From the NCBI GenBank assembly GCA_038221545.1, contig JBBRIE010000057.1, forward strand, positions 1-14,913: DNA of 14,913 bases, read 5' to 3'. The DNA is from JBBQNY01 sp038221545. Lineage in GTDB: Bacteria; Pseudomonadota; Gammaproteobacteria; Xanthomonadales; Ahniellaceae. Within the stretch, counting starts at the first letter, position 1, and every line of letters starts with the position of its first letter. Under the pieces are notes generated by a model, which saw nothing but the letters and a program-made list of their open reading frames with translations, was not told where the DNA came from and did not search any database. The position numbers and the translations under genes were made by a program. This document shows positions 14,860 to 14,913 of the stretch, piece by piece.

Positions 14860-14913
14860 GATCGTCGCCTCCAGGTTGGCTAGATGGGCGGCTGGCAATG
14901 CTGCGTGGGCAAC

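Overview
The window is GC-rich, densely coding, ordinary-looking chromosomal DNA of a Gram-negative gammaproteobacterium. Its gene set (glnA/ntrBC nitrogen control, AmiD-type lipoprotein amidase, YbaY-type lipoprotein, TPR-rich proteins, an autotransporter with Ig-like passenger domains, and REP-like palindromes) points to the Xanthomonadales/Lysobacterales. That placement is an inference from gene content and style; no rRNA or other marker gene is present. I see no tRNA, rRNA, CRISPR, insertion sequence or phage gene.

Layout. (1) Positions 1-4811, all on the minus strand and read from right to left: glnA (glutamine synthetase), then a palindromic repeat cluster, an AmiD-like peptidoglycan amidase lipoprotein, a secreted protein of unknown function, ntrB and ntrC (cut by the window edge). 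glnA has a textbook sigma-54 promoter (4848-4862) with NtrC-like half-sites about 100-130 bp upstream of the predicted start. NtrB/NtrC, encoded at the far end of the same run, are the expected regulators of that promoter. The same half-site pair recurs as a nested inverted repeat that touches the ntrB start codon. (2) Positions 5002-7647, plus strand: a SPINDLY-type O-GlcNAc transferase-like protein with TPRs, then uppP/bacA (undecaprenyl-diphosphatase). (3) Positions 7654-9771, minus strand: a long TPR protein with a divergent sulfotransferase-like C-terminal domain, converging on uppP with only 6 bp between the stops. (4) Positions 10033-14389, plus strand: a YbaY-like lipoprotein with an extra C-terminal domain, a 373-bp gap, then a 1035-residue autotransporter (Calx-beta, DUF11 and cadherin-like modules, helical pre-barrel segment, beta-barrel). 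(5) Positions 14536-14859, minus strand: a small membrane protein.

How it fits together. The left third is a nitrogen-assimilation locus with a closed regulatory loop, into which two envelope genes have been placed. The middle and right parts are dominated by cell-envelope functions: lipid-carrier recycling, candidate protein glycosylation, possible sulfation, two lipoproteins and a surface adhesin-like autotransporter. I find no clearly new multi-gene system. The most unusual items are the nested repeat at the ntrB start, the autotransporter architecture with its paired cysteines, the short C-terminal FFNGYE ending of the secreted protein, and the pairing of an OGT-like enzyme with a TPR-sulfotransferase around uppP.
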